From Streptomyces albidus (ex Kaewkla and Franco 2022) (GTDB lineage: Bacteria; Actinomycetota; Actinomycetes; Streptomycetales; Streptomycetaceae): a stretch of DNA of 58,865 nt. Under the pieces are notes generated by a model. That model did no database searches. It was not told the origin of the DNA and was given only the letters and a program-made list of their open reading frames with translations. The stretch covers positions 1 to 58,865 of the forward strand of contig NZ_JACBXA010000010.1 of the NCBI RefSeq assembly GCF_013870515.1. The letters are read 5' to 3'. The position numbers were made by a program, and so were the translations under genes. Of this stretch, positions 57,974 to 58,865 are shown one piece after another; the first letter of the stretch is position 1, and each line of letters begins with the position of its first letter.

Positions 57974-58865
57974 GTGAGCACATCCATGGAACGACCCAGA
58001 GTGATCATCGTGGGCGGCGGCTTCGCGGGAGTGCACTGCGCGCGGGGCCTCGAGCGCGAACTCGAGGAGTCCGAGGCCGAGATCTCCCTCATCACGCCGG
58101 ACGACTACCAGCTCTACCTCCCGCTGCTCCCCCAGGTGGCCTCGGGCGTGCTCACGCCTCAGGCCGTCGCGCCCTCGCTGCGCCGCCTGCTGCGTCGTAC
58201 GCGCATCGTCCCGGGCGGCGTCATCGGCGTGGACACCGACGCGAAGGTGTGCGTCGTACGACTGATCACGGGTGAGCTGGTCAACCAGCCCTACGACCGC
58301 CTCGTCCTCACACCCGGCAGCGTCACCCGTACGTTCGACGTCCCCGGCCTGGACCGGTACGCACACGGGATGAAGACGCTGGCCGAGGCGACCTCCATCC
58401 GTGACCACGTCATCGGCCAGCTCGACCTCGCGGCGGTCACGCACGACGAGGAGGAGCGTGCCGCACGGCTCCAGTTCGTGGTGGTCGGCGGCGGCTACGC
58501 GGGCACGGAGACCGTCGCGTGCCTCCAGCGGCTGACGAACGCCGCCGCGGCCCGCTACAGCCGCCTGGATCCGGGGTGGATCAAGTGGCACCTGGTCGAC
58601 CACTCCTCGACGCTGATGCCGGAACTCGGCGAGCGGCTCGGACGAAAGGCGCTGGAGATCGTCACCGGCCGGGGCACGAAGGTCTCGCTCGGCGTCTCCG
58701 TCGACGGGGTGACCGACGACGCGGTCTCGCTGACCGACGGCCGTTCCCTGCCGAGCCGCACCCTCATCTGGACTGCGGGGGTGAGCGCCAGCCCGCTGAT
58801 CGGCACCATCGGCGCGGAGACCGTCCGCGGGCGCCTCGTGGTCGACTCCGACCTGACCGTGCCCG
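57974..58865 (+). CDS. Type II NADH dehydrogenase-like flavoprotein, 5' part
   Basis: The window ends inside this gene; 297 codons are visible. The N-terminal Rossmann motif RVIIVGGGFAGVHCARGLE binds FAD, and a second, VVVGGGYAGTETVACLQRL, binds NAD(P)H. The ITPDDYQLYLPLLPQVASG and WTAGVSASPLI segments are typical of NDH-2/alternative dehydrogenases that feed electrons to quinone. GTG 57974 with a GAGGG site is chosen; ATG 57986 is an alternative. Confidence 0.9.
   Translation, partial: MSTSMERPRVIIVGGGFAGVHCARGLERELEESEAEISLITPDDYQLYLPLLPQVASGVLTPQAVAPSLRRLLRRTRIVPGGVIGVDTDAKVCVVRLITGELVNQPYDRLVLTPGSVTRTFDVPGLDRYAHGMKTLAEATSIRDHVIGQLDLAAVTHDEEERAARLQFVVVGGGYAGTETVACLQRLTNAAAARYSRLDPGWIKWHLVDHSSTLMPELGERLGRKALEIVTGRGTKVSLGVSVDGVTDDAVSLTDGRSLPSRTLIWTAGVSASPLIGTIGAETVRGRLVVDSDLTVP

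Noticed and set aside
1..58865. CRISPR arrays
   Set aside because: The repeats seen are dispersed palindromes, terminators and paralogous genes; there is no regularly spaced repeat-spacer pattern and no cas gene.

Overview
The window is very GC-rich and uses GTG starts, GTGA/TGATG overlaps and the gene families of Streptomyces or a close actinomycete. These include a mycothiol-dependent DinB-type enzyme, a SpoIIE/HATPase phosphatase, an AICE transfer module, a DUF6411 protein and an LPFR-motif peptide. It reads as a conserved core stretch (1-18.5 kb), an integrative conjugative element (about 18.6-26.7 kb), a long repeat-rich accessory region (about 26.7-53.7 kb), and core chromosome again (53.8 kb to the end).

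Left core: 3' end of a 2-oxoacid dehydrogenase E2; a GntR/FCD regulator translationally coupled to an MFS permease; a mycothiol-dependent enzyme; a LURP-one-related protein divergent from a thioredoxin/NHL protein; a small membrane protein; an M18 aminopeptidase; a FadE5-like acyl-CoA dehydrogenase; an SseB-like protein; a multidomain SpoIIE phosphatase; aspS and metG converging on one bidirectional terminator; a secreted endonuclease/exonuclease/phosphatase-fold protein; and a lone peptide with a double-glycine leader.

Mobile element: a large serine integrase with an unusual C-terminal transposase-like domain, a RepSA-type replication initiator, a secreted SH3 protein, a six-gene TGATG/GTGA-coupled operon centred on a TraB/FtsK-type DNA translocase, and a divergent GntR/HutC regulator (KorSA type) with palindromic operator candidates between them.

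Accessory region: built from repeated modules. Four copies of a roughly 100-aa secreted two-cysteine protein share promoter leaders and terminators. Three copies of a 92-aa stand-alone ANTAR protein are present, and one secreted/ANTAR divergent pair is duplicated in inverted orientation 7-8 kb away. Two GcvH-like proteins have a displaced lysine. There is also a right-handed beta-helix secreted protein, a complete RsbQ-RsbP-STAS stress operon, a phospholipase D/cardiolipin synthase-like enzyme, an orphan GvpA, several microproteins and a PucR-type regulator whose tail is duplicated as a pseudogene. At the right edge, a flavoprotein and an XRE regulator precede a tight operon of small proteins ending in a 38-aa acidic proline-rich peptide directly ahead of a PCMT-like methyltransferase. 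This is a plausible undescribed peptide-modification locus.

Right core: VOC protein, SAM methyltransferase, PhoX/DUF839 phosphatase, SMR (Gdx/SugE-like) exporter and the start of a type II NADH dehydrogenase-like flavoprotein.
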